DNA of 64,000 nucleotides, from NCBI RefSeq assembly GCF_035317345.1, contig NZ_JAYKTU010000004.1. One strand, 5' to 3'. Below are positions 8,558 through 17,484 of this stretch, piece after piece. Within the stretch, counting starts at the first letter, position 1. Every line of letters begins with the position of its first letter. The stretch comes from Cellvibrio fontiphilus. GTDB lineage: Bacteria; Pseudomonadota; Gammaproteobacteria; Pseudomonadales; Cellvibrionaceae. A model generated the notes under the pieces. That model was not told the DNA's origin. It was given only the letters and a program-made list of their open reading frames with translations, and searched no databases. The translations under genes and the position numbers were made by a program.

Positions 8558-10588
8558 ATGGTGATCAAACCAAAGGCTTATCAGGTACAGCGTGGCTTAC
8601 TGGCATTAGTTTGTATGTTATGTATTGGTGCGCGCGCTGACGATTTTGCCTACCTTGAACTGAGCCTGGAGCAGCTGTTGGAAACACCGGTAACCGGTTC
8701 AACACTGACCGAAGAGTCGCTGAAAACCGTGCCTGCAGCTGTATCGGTTTTTACCCATGAGCAGATTGAACGCCTGGGTGTGGATTATCTTCACGAACTC
8801 TTGGGCTTGGTGCCTGGTTTCCAATTTAATCGCAATGCCAATTCCGGTTTGGCCTACACCTACAGTGCCCGCGGTCGCCGTACTACACACGTCTCGCTGG
8901 AGGTGCTGTTGCTGGTGGATGGCAAGCCTTTTAATGACCCGCGCGGCGGTAGCCCGGATGTCACCATGCCACTATTTCCACTGGCGCAGGTGGCGCGGGT
9001 GGAAGTCATTCGCGGCCCCGGCTCGGCGGTGTACGGCAGCTCTGCCTTTACCGGTGTGATTAACATTATTACGCGCAAGCAGCAAAAGGTCCTGGCGGTA
9101 GGCCTTGGCAGTGAGGAGCGCCGTGCAGTAGATGCGCTCTGGAGTCATGCAGGTGATGAATGGGTGGCCGATGCCTATTTACATGCTTATGAAGACAAGG
9201 GCCAGGAGCTTGGCATCACCGACAGCTTTACCCGTTTGCCTTTGCAATCCGAAGACCCGCGCCGGGTGATTAACATGGATCTTGGACTAGGTCGTGGAAA
9301 AACCCTTGTTGACCTGACGTATTACCGCGGTGAATCAGAAAATTTTTACTTGTCAGAAAATACTGCCAATGACGTAAATGATCATGCGCGCGAATTATGG
9401 AACCTGAATGTTGATCAGGGTTTTGAGTGGACTCCTGCAATTAAATCCAATCTATCACTCAGTTATCAGCGATTTACGTTTGAGTTGGAGGGTTTTGTTC
9501 AGGGGCCGGGGGCAATGGCTGCAATCAGCTCACCCAGCAGTACCGATCCGTTTCGGATTCAGGCAACACAAGCCGGAGAGAGCTATCGTCTAGCCTACAC
9601 CACGGATTGGACGATTGATTCGCAATCAAGCGCTCAATGGGGATTGCAAGCTGCGCGTCATGAAGAAATAGAAGCGCGCGCCTACAGCAACTACAACCTG
9701 GTGCAACTCATCCAACGCCAATTCCCCATCACTTATTACGGTGCCATGAGTGAGCGCACCCCCCTGGGCATTTCCGGTTCACAGGAAACCATGGGGATTC
9801 ATGGTCAATACATTCGCAGTTTGCGCGACACCACGCGTTTAACGATTGGTGGCCGTTACGATGATTACTCGGATGTTGATGCGCGCTTTAGCCCGCGCCT
9901 GGCATTGGTGGAACAACTTAGTGATACCTACACGTTGAAACTCTTGTACGGCGAGGCTTTCCGTGCGCCTAGCCTTGCGGAAACGGCTTTTATTAACAAC
10001 CCAACCCTGATTGGCAACCCTGATCTTCGCCATGAAATTGTAAAAACCTGGGATTTGATATTAATGGGTAATTGGCGTGCTACCAGCTTGAGCGCCGGTG
10101 TATTCCAGAACAGTTACAAGCATCCCATAGTTACCGGTTTTGTGGGCAATACCCGAACTTATGTGAATGGCGATAGTGAACGTAGTGAAGGGCTGGAAAT
10201 TGAGTGGCTGCAAAAACTGGGCGATCGCTGGTCGGCGCGCAGTAGCTATACCTACATGAACCTGCCGGACACTGCTTTTCGCGAAGCAGAGGCGCTTGCC
10301 TCGGTTGAGATTAACTATGCGGCCCATCGATGGAACTGGAACCTCGCTGGTATTTACCAGGGTGAGCATGAGGCACCGGCAACAGCTACTACCAGAACAA
10401 CATTGGATAAATTTTGGGTGTTGAATACCCAGTGGCGCTACCGTTTTGCAAATGGATACGACCTGAGCCTGCAAGTGAAAAACCTGCTGGATGAGGATTA
10501 TGCAACGCCTTCGCAAGGCGTTGGTAAACTAGAAGGTGTACCCAGTCGTGGGCGCGAATTGACTGTGGAAATCGAATGGCGTTGGTAA
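8558..10588 (+). CDS. TonB-dependent outer-membrane receptor of the YfiR/kinase locus
   Basis: About 676 residues with a signal peptide and a plug domain. The plug includes TVPAAVSVFTHEQIERLGV, the core VEVIRGPGSAVYGSSAFTGV and INIITRK, and a 22-strand barrel follows, ending in an aromatic residue (VEIEWRW). I prefer ATG 8558, preceded by GGAG at good spacing, over ATG 8525. The sequence resembles vitamin B12, colicin or siderophore receptors, but the ligand cannot be read from sequence. It follows the c-di-GMP gene by 76 bases in the same direction and is likely part of the same unit. That pairing of YfiR, sensor kinase and receptor suggests an outer-membrane uptake or sensing event coupled to c-di-GMP signalling (inference). 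Confidence 0.92.
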   Translation: MVIKPKAYQVQRGLLALVCMLCIGARADDFAYLELSLEQLLETPVTGSTLTEESLKTVPAAVSVFTHEQIERLGVDYLHELLGLVPGFQFNRNANSGLAYTYSARGRRTTHVSLEVLLLVDGKPFNDPRGGSPDVTMPLFPLAQVARVEVIRGPGSAVYGSSAFTGVINIITRKQQKVLAVGLGSEERRAVDALWSHAGDEWVADAYLHAYEDKGQELGITDSFTRLPLQSEDPRRVINMDLGLGRGKTLVDLTYYRGESENFYLSENTANDVNDHARELWNLNVDQGFEWTPAIKSNLSLSYQRFTFELEGFVQGPGAMAAISSPSSTDPFRIQATQAGESYRLAYTTDWTIDSQSSAQWGLQAARHEEIEARAYSNYNLVQLIQRQFPITYYGAMSERTPLGISGSQETMGIHGQYIRSLRDTTRLTIGGRYDDYSDVDARFSPRLALVEQLSDTYTLKLLYGEAFRAPSLAETAFINNPTLIGNPDLRHEIVKTWDLILMGNWRATSLSAGVFQNSYKHPIVTGFVGNTRTYVNGDSERSEGLEIEWLQKLGDRWSARSSYTYMNLPDTAFREAEALASVEINYAAHRWNWNLAGIYQGEHEAPATATTRTTLDKFWVLNTQWRYRFANGYDLSLQVKNLLDEDYATPSQGVGKLEGVPSRGRELTVEIEWRW

Positions 10589-10738
10589 TCGATAGGAATA
10601 ATTTTTAAAAAGCAGTAAAGCAATCGCCAAAGAACCGCAGGTTGTAGCGACTTCATCATGGCTTTATGTCCTACACATCAGGGGAGACGGTGAAATTGCG
10701 ATGCAGTAACTATTATGAATAAAACTGGTAGTTTTCGA

Positions 10739-10751
10739 TTTCAACGTGAAA
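10739..10751. promoter_or_regulatory. Short inverted repeat upstream of metR
   Basis: TTTCA-ACG-TGAAA lies about 55 bases before the metR start. MetR sites in enteric bacteria are written TGAA-N5-TTCA, and this repeat has the half-sites in the opposite order, so it may be unrelated. The rest of the 216-base gap between the receptor gene and metR shows no clear terminator or other motif. Confidence 0.25.
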
Positions 10752-10804
10752 ATTATTAATGTATCGTTTGCGGGTTACCAAAGAGCCTGCACGAGCCAAT
10801 ACCC

Positions 10805-11719
10805 ATGATTGAAATCCGCCACCTAAAAACCCTGCTCGCCCTGCGAGAAACAGGAAGCCTGGTTGACGCAGCCGAGCGCTTATTCCTTACGCAATCGGCG
10901 CTTTCGCATCAATTAAAAGAGCTTGAGACGCGGGTCGAGTGCGAGTTGTTTATCCGTAAGAGCCGGCCTTTGCGATTTACGGAGGCCGGCAAACGGCTGT
11001 TGTTATTGGCGGAAGAAGTCCTGGCCAAGGTCAGTGATGCTGAGCGCGATGTTAAAAAGCTGGTGCATGGCGAAGCCGGGCGACTTTATATGGCAATTGA
11101 ATGCCATAGCTGTTTTAACTGGTTGATGCCCACTATTGATATATATCGCAACCAGTGGCCGGCGATTGAATTGGATTTTTCCGGCGGTTTTACGTTTGAA
11201 CCCCTGCCTGCCCTCGCACAGGGCGATATAGATTTAGTGATTACATCAGACCCTCAGGATCTCAAAGGTATCCAGTATCTGCCGCTGTTCAGCTACGAGA
11301 TGCAAATCGCAGTAGCCAATCATCATCTTCTTGCACAGAAAGATTTTCTATTACCGCAGGATTTGGCAGAGCAAACATTGATTTGTTATCCGGTTAATCG
11401 CAGCCGTCTGGATATTTTTACTCGTTTTTTAACCCCGGCAGCCACCGAGCCTGCTGCGGTACGCACTTCTGAATTAACCTTGATGATGGTGCAATTGGTA
11501 GCGAGTGGTCGTGGTGTTTGTGCGCTGCCGAATTGGGTGGCTGCTGAATATGTGGCGCAGGGATTAATCAGTGTGTGTTCTGCAGGTAAAACCGGAATAT
11601 GGCCAACGCTGTATGCCGCAGTGCGCGACGAGTATTTAGCGCTGCCCTACGTACAAGAGTTTTTGACGCTTGCCAAAGGCCACTGCTTGAAGAATCTTAG
11701 TGGTGTAAAAGCAATTTGA
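10805..11719 (+). CDS. metR: LysR-type regulator MetR
   Basis: A 304-residue LysR regulator. The N-terminal winged helix-turn-helix (RHLKTLLALRETGSLVDAAE, then LTQSALSHQLKELE) is followed by a substrate-binding domain. The opening residues MIEIRHLKTLLAL and the IECHSCFNWLMP segment are typical of MetR, which activates methionine synthesis genes with homocysteine as co-inducer. Neither metE nor metH is in the window, so its targets must be elsewhere or the gene stands alone. The neighbours on both sides are signalling genes with no evident metabolic link. It converges with the GGDEF-EAL gene with only 26 bases between the stops. Confidence 0.88.
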   Translation: MIEIRHLKTLLALRETGSLVDAAERLFLTQSALSHQLKELETRVECELFIRKSRPLRFTEAGKRLLLLAEEVLAKVSDAERDVKKLVHGEAGRLYMAIECHSCFNWLMPTIDIYRNQWPAIELDFSGGFTFEPLPALAQGDIDLVITSDPQDLKGIQYLPLFSYEMQIAVANHHLLAQKDFLLPQDLAEQTLICYPVNRSRLDIFTRFLTPAATEPAAVRTSELTLMMVQLVASGRGVCALPNWVAAEYVAQGLISVCSAGKTGIWPTLYAAVRDEYLALPYVQEFLTLAKGHCLKNLSGVKAI

Positions 11720-11745
11720 GCTAATTAATTTCTGGGTTTTTTATC

Positions 11746-14253
11746 TCAAAGCGCTCGCTGTGTGTCTGAAACAATCAGTTGCCTTTGGATGAATTGCTCT
11801 AATTCAGGTGCAGGCAGTGGGCGTGAGAAATAATAGCCCTGACCAAAATCACAGCCTCGCGCCTGTAAAAAGTACCTTTGCTGTTCTTCTTCAATTCCTT
11901 CGCCAACAATTTGCATGGGAATAATTTTGTTGAGACCTATGATTGCATTCACCATTTCATCGTGCTCTTTGCCAGTGCCAATCAAACTCACAAATGAGCG
12001 ATCAATTTTGAGATATTGGGGCGCAAAACGCAGTATGTAACTGAGTGACGAGTAGCCTATGCCAAAATCGTCCAATGATATTTTTATCCCCAGCGCTTTG
12101 AGTTCATTGATTTGTTTTAAATTGTTTTCGGTGTTTTCCAAAAACATTTGTTCGGTGATCTCAATAGTGATCTGATTGCCCATTAACTGATATTGCGTCA
12201 GCATACTTTCAAATTGTGCCACCAGATCCTGCTGCATAAATTGCCGTGCCGATACATTAATCGACATGTTGATAGCCATCCCCTGTTTGCGCCAGTGTGC
12301 AAGTTGGCGACAGGCTTCGTTAATAATCCATTTACCCATTGGCAAAATTAAGCCACTTTCCTGGGCGTAAGGAATAAATTCGTCAGGTGCAACGCGTCCA
12401 CGCTGAGGGTGATTCCAGCGTATCAGTGCTTCCACGGAAGTCACTTTATGGGTGTCCAGGTCAATCACTGGCTGATAGTGCAATTCAAATTCATTGTTAA
12501 TGATTGCTTTGCGTAAATCTGCATCAAGCTGTAAACGGTTGTGGACATATTCAGTTAACTCTTTGCGATAGAGTTGATAACAGCCTCTACCACGCGCTTT
12601 GGCGTCATAGAGTGCGCTATCGGCATTGCGCAATAATGTTTTGGCATCGTCACCATCGGTAGGGTAGAGCGCGATACCAAAGCTCATGCCAACATGCACA
12701 CGGTTTTTACCCAGCCGTATGGGGCGGTGAATTTTTTGCAGTAGTTTATCTGCGACTGAAACCACCGCTTCAAAACGGGGTATATCCGGCAACAAAATGA
12801 CAAACTCGTCACCGCCCAAACGACAAATTACATCTTCATGACGCAAACACCGCTCCAGACGCCGCGCGACGGTTTTCAGTAAAATATCGCCTGCTTCATG
12901 TCCAAGTCCGTCATTAATTTGTTTGAAGTGATCCAGGTCACCAAATACTACCGCAAAGGGTGCCATGGTTCGGCTGGCCTTGCGGATTAAAAAATCAATC
13001 TCCCGATTCATTTTTTCGCGGTTGCCAAGCCCGGTCAGGCTATCGAAGTGAGCCAATTTTAATAGCTGATGTTCGTAGCGTTTTCGCTCGGACAAATCAT
13101 AAATTTGTAACAGATAACAAGGCTCCCCCGAGAACTCTTTGATAAAGGCGGCATTAATCATCACTGGTATATTGGACCCATCATAAGCCTGGAAACGGGT
13201 TTCATATTGAGTAAATAGTTTGTTATCCAGGTAGAGCTTTTCCAGTTCAATGAGTGCGCTGGTGATTTCTTCTGCAGTAAAAAGATCGCTAATTTTCATT
13301 AGCGATTTGGCTGGTGGCGTGTCATCAATCAGCGGTGTGTCATAACCTAACAAGTGACGCAATGCAGGATTGGTTTGGATAATCTGTCCATGCATATTAA
13401 TCAGTACCATCCCAAGTGGCGCGTAATCAAAAGCGGCGTGAAATAATTGTTCGCTGTAAGCCAGTGCCAAACGGGTAGATTCCATCTCATTAATGTCAGT
13501 ATTTGTTCCCAGCCAGCGCACTACTTTGCCCTGCTCATTTTTTTGGGGAAGTGCACGGGTGTCAAACCAGCGGTAGATACCATCGTGTCGACGTATGCGA
13601 AATTTGACAAACATTTCCTGTTTTTCTTCAACAGCTTCTTTCCAGGCACTGGCAAGATAATCCCGATCATCCGGGTGTACTGCGTTGATCCAGCCGCTGC
13701 CTATTTGCGCTTGTTGCGCAACGCCTGTGTAATCACACCAGCGTTGGTTCAAATAGTCGCAGTCACCTTCGGGTGTGCAGGTCCATGCCAGATGTGGCAA
13801 GCCTTCGGCCAAATTGTGAAAGCGAGCCAGATCTTCTTGTTGTAAGCGCGCTTGATCTGCCCAGGCGAAACTGGATTCAAGCACACTAATCAAGGTTTCA
13901 GTGTCTAATTGGCGTTTTGGAATGTAGTCAAAGGCGCCTTCACGCATTACATCGGCAATAATTCGCTCATCGCTGTTGCCACTAATCATTATCACGGGGG
14001 TTGGGTTTTGTTTGTGATGTTTTATTTGCTGCAGCAGTTCAGTTCCAAGGCTATCTTGCAGGCGATAATCCAAAATAGCGCAGTCGAATTGTTGCTTGGC
14101 AATTAGCTCACGAGCCTGCTGCGCTGAAGTGACAGTTGTTAGTGAGATATTCAGTGCACCCTTACGCAGTAGTCGTTTTATCTTTTCCGAGTCGACATCA
14201 TCGTCCTCGATGACGAGTAACGAGACCGGGCGGACAACAGTCGTTACCTGCAT
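11746..14253 (-). CDS. Response regulator with REC-PAS-PAS-GGDEF-EAL domains (second c-di-GMP enzyme)
   Basis: An 835-residue cytoplasmic protein. REC has Asp62 in AILDYRLQDSLG. PAS/PAC domains lie near 145-258 and 265-392. GGDEF is at 480-484, with an RHED inhibitory-type site at 471-474, and EAL is at 608-610 with DDFGIGYSS. All key residues are kept. It is not a close copy of the other GGDEF-EAL protein in this window. It lies 49 bases downstream of a single-domain response regulator and a PAS kinase on the same strand, so the three probably form one operon and one pathway. Whether the net activity is synthesis or breakdown of c-di-GMP cannot be decided from sequence. Confidence 0.92.
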   Translation of the reverse strand: MQVTTVVRPVSLLVIEDDDVDSEKIKRLLRKGALNISLTTVTSAQQARELIAKQQFDCAILDYRLQDSLGTELLQQIKHHKQNPTPVIMISGNSDERIIADVMREGAFDYIPKRQLDTETLISVLESSFAWADQARLQQEDLARFHNLAEGLPHLAWTCTPEGDCDYLNQRWCDYTGVAQQAQIGSGWINAVHPDDRDYLASAWKEAVEEKQEMFVKFRIRRHDGIYRWFDTRALPQKNEQGKVVRWLGTNTDINEMESTRLALAYSEQLFHAAFDYAPLGMVLINMHGQIIQTNPALRHLLGYDTPLIDDTPPAKSLMKISDLFTAEEITSALIELEKLYLDNKLFTQYETRFQAYDGSNIPVMINAAFIKEFSGEPCYLLQIYDLSERKRYEHQLLKLAHFDSLTGLGNREKMNREIDFLIRKASRTMAPFAVVFGDLDHFKQINDGLGHEAGDILLKTVARRLERCLRHEDVICRLGGDEFVILLPDIPRFEAVVSVADKLLQKIHRPIRLGKNRVHVGMSFGIALYPTDGDDAKTLLRNADSALYDAKARGRGCYQLYRKELTEYVHNRLQLDADLRKAIINNEFELHYQPVIDLDTHKVTSVEALIRWNHPQRGRVAPDEFIPYAQESGLILPMGKWIINEACRQLAHWRKQGMAINMSINVSARQFMQQDLVAQFESMLTQYQLMGNQITIEITEQMFLENTENNLKQINELKALGIKISLDDFGIGYSSLSYILRFAPQYLKIDRSFVSLIGTGKEHDEMVNAIIGLNKIIPMQIVGEGIEEEQQRYFLQARGCDFGQGYYFSRPLPAPELEQFIQRQLIVSDTQRAL

Positions 14254-14302
14254 ATTAATCTTTCATCCTGAGTCTATAATTGATAAAGGCGCTCATTGGT
14301 TT

Positions 14303-14734
14303 TTAATGGGGAAGGCTTACGGTTGAGCGATAACTTTCCAGCAAAGAGGCAAGTTTTGAAAATTGTGGTCCAACAGATGACTTGACCAGATAGCCGGCAA
14401 TATTTTCCTCATAAGCGCGCACACGATCTGAATCTGCATCTGACGTGGTTAATACAAAAATAATACTGTTATGCAAGTTTTTGTCGCTGCGAACTTCATG
14501 TAAAAATTCAAAGCCGTTCATGCGTGGCATGTTTAGGTCAAGTAGTACTAAATAGGGTTTTTCAATGCTCAGGTGAGGGTGAACCGAGCGCAGTATCTCC
14601 AGCGCTTCAACGCCATCGCGTGCCAAGGTAATGGGGAAGTCCACTGCATTTTTGCGCAGGCTGCGAACAACTGATTCAGCGGAGACGTCGTCGTCATCTA
14701 CCAGTAAAATATTAATTTTTTGTTCACTAGTCAT
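14303..14734 (-). CDS. Single-domain response regulator (Rcp1/CheY-like)
   Basis: A stand-alone receiver of 143 residues with acidic pocket VDDDD near 12-16, phosphoacceptor Asp66 in LVLLDLNMPRMNG, and the lysine in GYLVKSSVG. The family (Rcp1 type) is usually paired with a histidine kinase of the phytochrome or PAS type, as here. The start at 14734 is preceded by GAGGAAAG and overlaps the 3' end of the upstream kinase gene by 8 bases, which indicates translational coupling. With no output domain, it may pass phosphate onward or act by protein contact, perhaps on the downstream GGDEF-EAL protein. Confidence 0.9.
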   Translation of the reverse strand: MTSEQKINILLVDDDDVSAESVVRSLRKNAVDFPITLARDGVEALEILRSVHPHLSIEKPYLVLLDLNMPRMNGFEFLHEVRSDKNLHNSIIFVLTTSDADSDRVRAYEENIAGYLVKSSVGPQFSKLASLLESYRSTVSLPH

Positions 14735-16190
14735 CGATATCTTTCCTCGGGAAACGCGGCCACCACACATGAAAACTGCAGCCCGGCTGCTCGCTGTTAC
14801 TGATAAGTTCTATTTGCCCTCCGTGGCTCTCTGTCAATCTCTTTGCCAGTGCCAAACCAATGCCACTGCCACTGGAGTGCTGTGTATTCAAGGTTTGAAA
14901 TAAACGGAAAACCCGCTCTTGCGCAATTTCAGGAATGCCTGGTCCGTTATCGATAACTTTGAACAGACAATAACTGCCGCTGGGCTCTGCACTGAGTGTA
15001 ATTTCAGGTTGAGTGCCGTGATGATGCTTAAGTGCATTGGAAAAAAGGTTGCGAAGCACTGTTTCCAGCGGAGTTTTTGCAGCAAAAATTTCGGCAATGC
15101 GGATATCTTGTTTAATGGAAAAGTGTGCAGGTACAGGGTGCATCTCGATAATGTTGGAAATTAAATCGGGCACATTAACGGCGGTAGATTCTTTATGTCG
15201 TCTGCCTGCACGTGCATAAAGTAATAAGTCCTCAATCAAGCGTTCCATGCGCCCGATTCTAATATTGATGCGCCCAATATTGTTGGTAACGGCCTCGGGT
15301 ACATTCTCGCCCAAATCTTCGGCAATCCACTCAACCAGATCGGCAATGCCGCGCAGTGGTGACTTCAAATCGTGAGAGGCAACGTAAGTAAATTCTTCCA
15401 AGTGGGCATTGGCTTGTTTGAGGTTAAGCTCCAGGCGTTTGCGTTGGGAAATATCTGTGACCACTGCCAGTGTCATTCTGCCTGCATCTGTTTCAACCGG
15501 ACTGAGGCCAATTTCGATTGGAATTTCCGTGCCATTTTTATGGCGGCCCGTTAAGTCCCGCCCCAAGCCCATAGGTCTGAGCGAGGGAGTTTGTACGTAT
15601 CCCTCGCGTAATTTTTGATGCCCGTCCCGGTAGCGCTCCGGCAATAAAATATCCATAGATCTGCCCAGCAGTTCTTCTTTGTCGTATCCAAACAGGGCGA
15701 GCAGACTGGGGTTTATTAATTGAATAATACCCTTGTCGTCCACCAACAACTGACCGTAGGGTGATGCGTCAATAACAGCGGAGAGGCGCTCCTCAAGCTG
15801 TTTGCGCCGGGTGATATTGACGATGGTCGCGACAACGAGGTGCTCACCTTCGGCCACTAATGGGCGAAGGCCGATTTCAAGCGGAAATTCGCTGTTGTCC
15901 TTGCGCTTGCCGTAAAGGTCGCGGCCAGCGCCCATGTAGCGTGTGGAGGGTTGTTGTAAATAGCTTTGGCGCAGGCTTGCGTGATTGCCACTGAATCGGT
16001 CAGGCAGGAGCATTTCGATGTTTTGGTTGAGTAATTCATGTCGGGCATAACCGAACAATCGCTCTGCTTCGGCATTGATATAACTGATGCTGCCATCCTG
16101 TCGCGCGACAATTATGCCTGCGGGAACGGCATCCAGTAATTCGCGGGTGAAGTCATTACCTGATACTTGGTGGTCGTCCTGATTGAGCAT
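14727..16190 (-). CDS. PAS-PAS sensor histidine kinase
   Basis: A soluble kinase of 487 residues from ATG 16190, chosen because GGGTAAGGGTAAG lies just upstream; a longer frame opens at 16298. Two similar PAS domains each carry the GYxxxELL and ILLPERYRDGH / MLLPDRFSGNH type segments and a GLGRDL/GAGRDL motif, suggesting internal duplication. HisKA follows with YVASHDLKSPLRG (His273), then an HATPase with N box NLFSNALKHHHG, DNGPGIP and GSGIGLALAKR. No membrane segment is visible, so the signal is cytoplasmic or redox, gas or light related (inference). It is the first gene of the minus-strand group with the response regulator and GGDEF-EAL genes. Confidence 0.9.
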   Translation of the reverse strand: MLNQDDHQVSGNDFTRELLDAVPAGIIVARQDGSISYINAEAERLFGYARHELLNQNIEMLLPDRFSGNHASLRQSYLQQPSTRYMGAGRDLYGKRKDNSEFPLEIGLRPLVAEGEHLVVATIVNITRRKQLEERLSAVIDASPYGQLLVDDKGIIQLINPSLLALFGYDKEELLGRSMDILLPERYRDGHQKLREGYVQTPSLRPMGLGRDLTGRHKNGTEIPIEIGLSPVETDAGRMTLAVVTDISQRKRLELNLKQANAHLEEFTYVASHDLKSPLRGIADLVEWIAEDLGENVPEAVTNNIGRINIRIGRMERLIEDLLLYARAGRRHKESTAVNVPDLISNIIEMHPVPAHFSIKQDIRIAEIFAAKTPLETVLRNLFSNALKHHHGTQPEITLSAEPSGSYCLFKVIDNGPGIPEIAQERVFRLFQTLNTQHSSGSGIGLALAKRLTESHGGQIELISNSEQPGCSFHVWWPRFPRKDIDD

Positions 16191-16382
16191 CTTACCCTTA
16201 CCCCAGCTCCGTAAATTATTCCTATATGTTGTGCTTCTGTGCTGTAGTAATGTTGAGTATAGGTGGCAGGCGTTAAAACCAGCGAAGGTGGGGGTCAAAA
16301 AATCTTATTTTTTAAGAGTTTTTAGTCATAAAAATAAATTTATGATGCGAGATAGTGAACAGGTTTTTTATTGTTGCGCCAT

Positions 16383-16411
16383 AAAAAATGCCAGCAGAGT
16401 GCTGGCATTTT
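16383..16411 (-). terminator. Rho-independent terminator after tpx
   Basis: An 11-bp perfect stem (AAAATGCCAGC / GCTGGCATTTT) with a 5-base loop, followed on the minus strand by a T run. It sits 26 bases after the tpx stop. Confidence 0.85.
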
Positions 16412-16436
16412 CAGTTGACACATGACTGGCTAATTG

Positions 16437-16934
16437 TTAGGCCAGTGCTTTTAAGGCCGCATCATAATTAGGCTCGTGGGCCACTTCGCTGACCAGTTCT
16501 GTGTGCAGCACTTTGCCATCTTCACCCAGCACCACTACGGCGCGAGCGGTTAAACCAGTCAGCGGGCCGTCAACCAACTTTACACCGTAATCACTTGCGA
16601 AGTTGGAGCGGAACGCAGAGGCAGGGATTACCTTATCCAGTCCTTCTGCACCGCAAAAGCGCGCCAAAGCAAAAGGTAGATCTTGTGAGGCGCACACCAC
16701 AACAGTATTTTCCATTGCGCTGGCTTGTGCATTGAATGTGCGTACCGATTGGGCGCAGGTAGGCGTATCGACGCTGGGGAAAATATTCAATACAACGCGC
16801 TTGCCCGCCAAATCACCCAAAGAAACTTCAGAGAGATCGGTTTTTACCAACTTGAATTCGGGAGCCTTAGAGCCAGCTGCTGGCAGGTTGCCGTTAGTGT
16901 TGAATGGATTTCCTTTGAGGGTCACTGTTGCCAT
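16437..16934 (-). CDS. tpx: Thiol peroxidase Tpx (atypical 2-Cys peroxiredoxin)
   Basis: A 165-residue peroxiredoxin that reduces hydrogen peroxide and alkyl hydroperoxides using thioredoxin. The peroxidatic Cys60 lies in SVDTPTCAQSVRTFN and the resolving Cys94 in ARFCGAEGLD, the spacing that defines the Tpx class. Arg at ASAFRSNF and the ending LVSEVAHEPNYDAAL also fit. Length equals that of known Tpx proteins. GGAG sits upstream of the start. It is a single-gene unit with its own terminator, between the signalling group and the 4.5S RNA gene. Confidence 0.96.
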   Translation of the reverse strand: MATVTLKGNPFNTNGNLPAAGSKAPEFKLVKTDLSEVSLGDLAGKRVVLNIFPSVDTPTCAQSVRTFNAQASAMENTVVVCASQDLPFALARFCGAEGLDKVIPASAFRSNFASDYGVKLVDGPLTGLTARAVVVLGEDGKVLHTELVSEVAHEPNYDAALKALA

Positions 16935-17203
16935 AAATAATGCTCCTGGAGTGTTTAGGTGTGTTTGATAGGTAAAACGTTAAACAAGCCTAGTTGATAG
17001 TGGCGCAAAAGGGAATTGCAATGAGTGACAGCAAAATAAAATCTTTGCTGTACCTAAACTTAATGCCATTTTTAAAGGCCCTCCATGAGGCTGGCTTTTG
17101 TGTCGTCGTAAAAATTCCGCCTTGCATTGGCGATGCAAAGTGATGATAATGCGCGCCTCTTGCGATGCCGCGTACAGTTCGGCAGATATTCGCAAGCTGC
17201 TAT

Positions 17204-17316
<113 letters not shown>

Positions 17317-17425
17317 ATTTCCCCGCTTGAATTACTCCGATGTTTTGCTGATTTTTTATCCAGCACTTTGTTTCGCCCAGCGATTGTTTGTTTTTGCTTT
17401 GGTATTTATTTCCGCTAGTGGCGGC

Positions 17426-17431
17426 TATAAT
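17426..17431 (+). promoter_or_regulatory. Candidate -10 element for dnaX
   Basis: A perfect TATAAT lies 53 bases before the dnaX start. No good -35 is seen at 16-18 bases upstream (TATTTA is the nearest). A small inverted repeat, CCGC-tagtg-GCGG at 17412-17424, overlaps the spacer and could be a regulator site. Confidence 0.5.
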
Positions 17432-17484
17432 CGCGCCCTGTTTTTGCAATACCCAGACTTCAATTATCAAGAGCAGCAATTGGC

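Noticed and set aside
17101..17203. A promoter for the 4.5S RNA
   Set aside because: TTGCGA and TGCTAT are present, but their spacing to each other and to the RNA start is wrong; I could not define a promoter.
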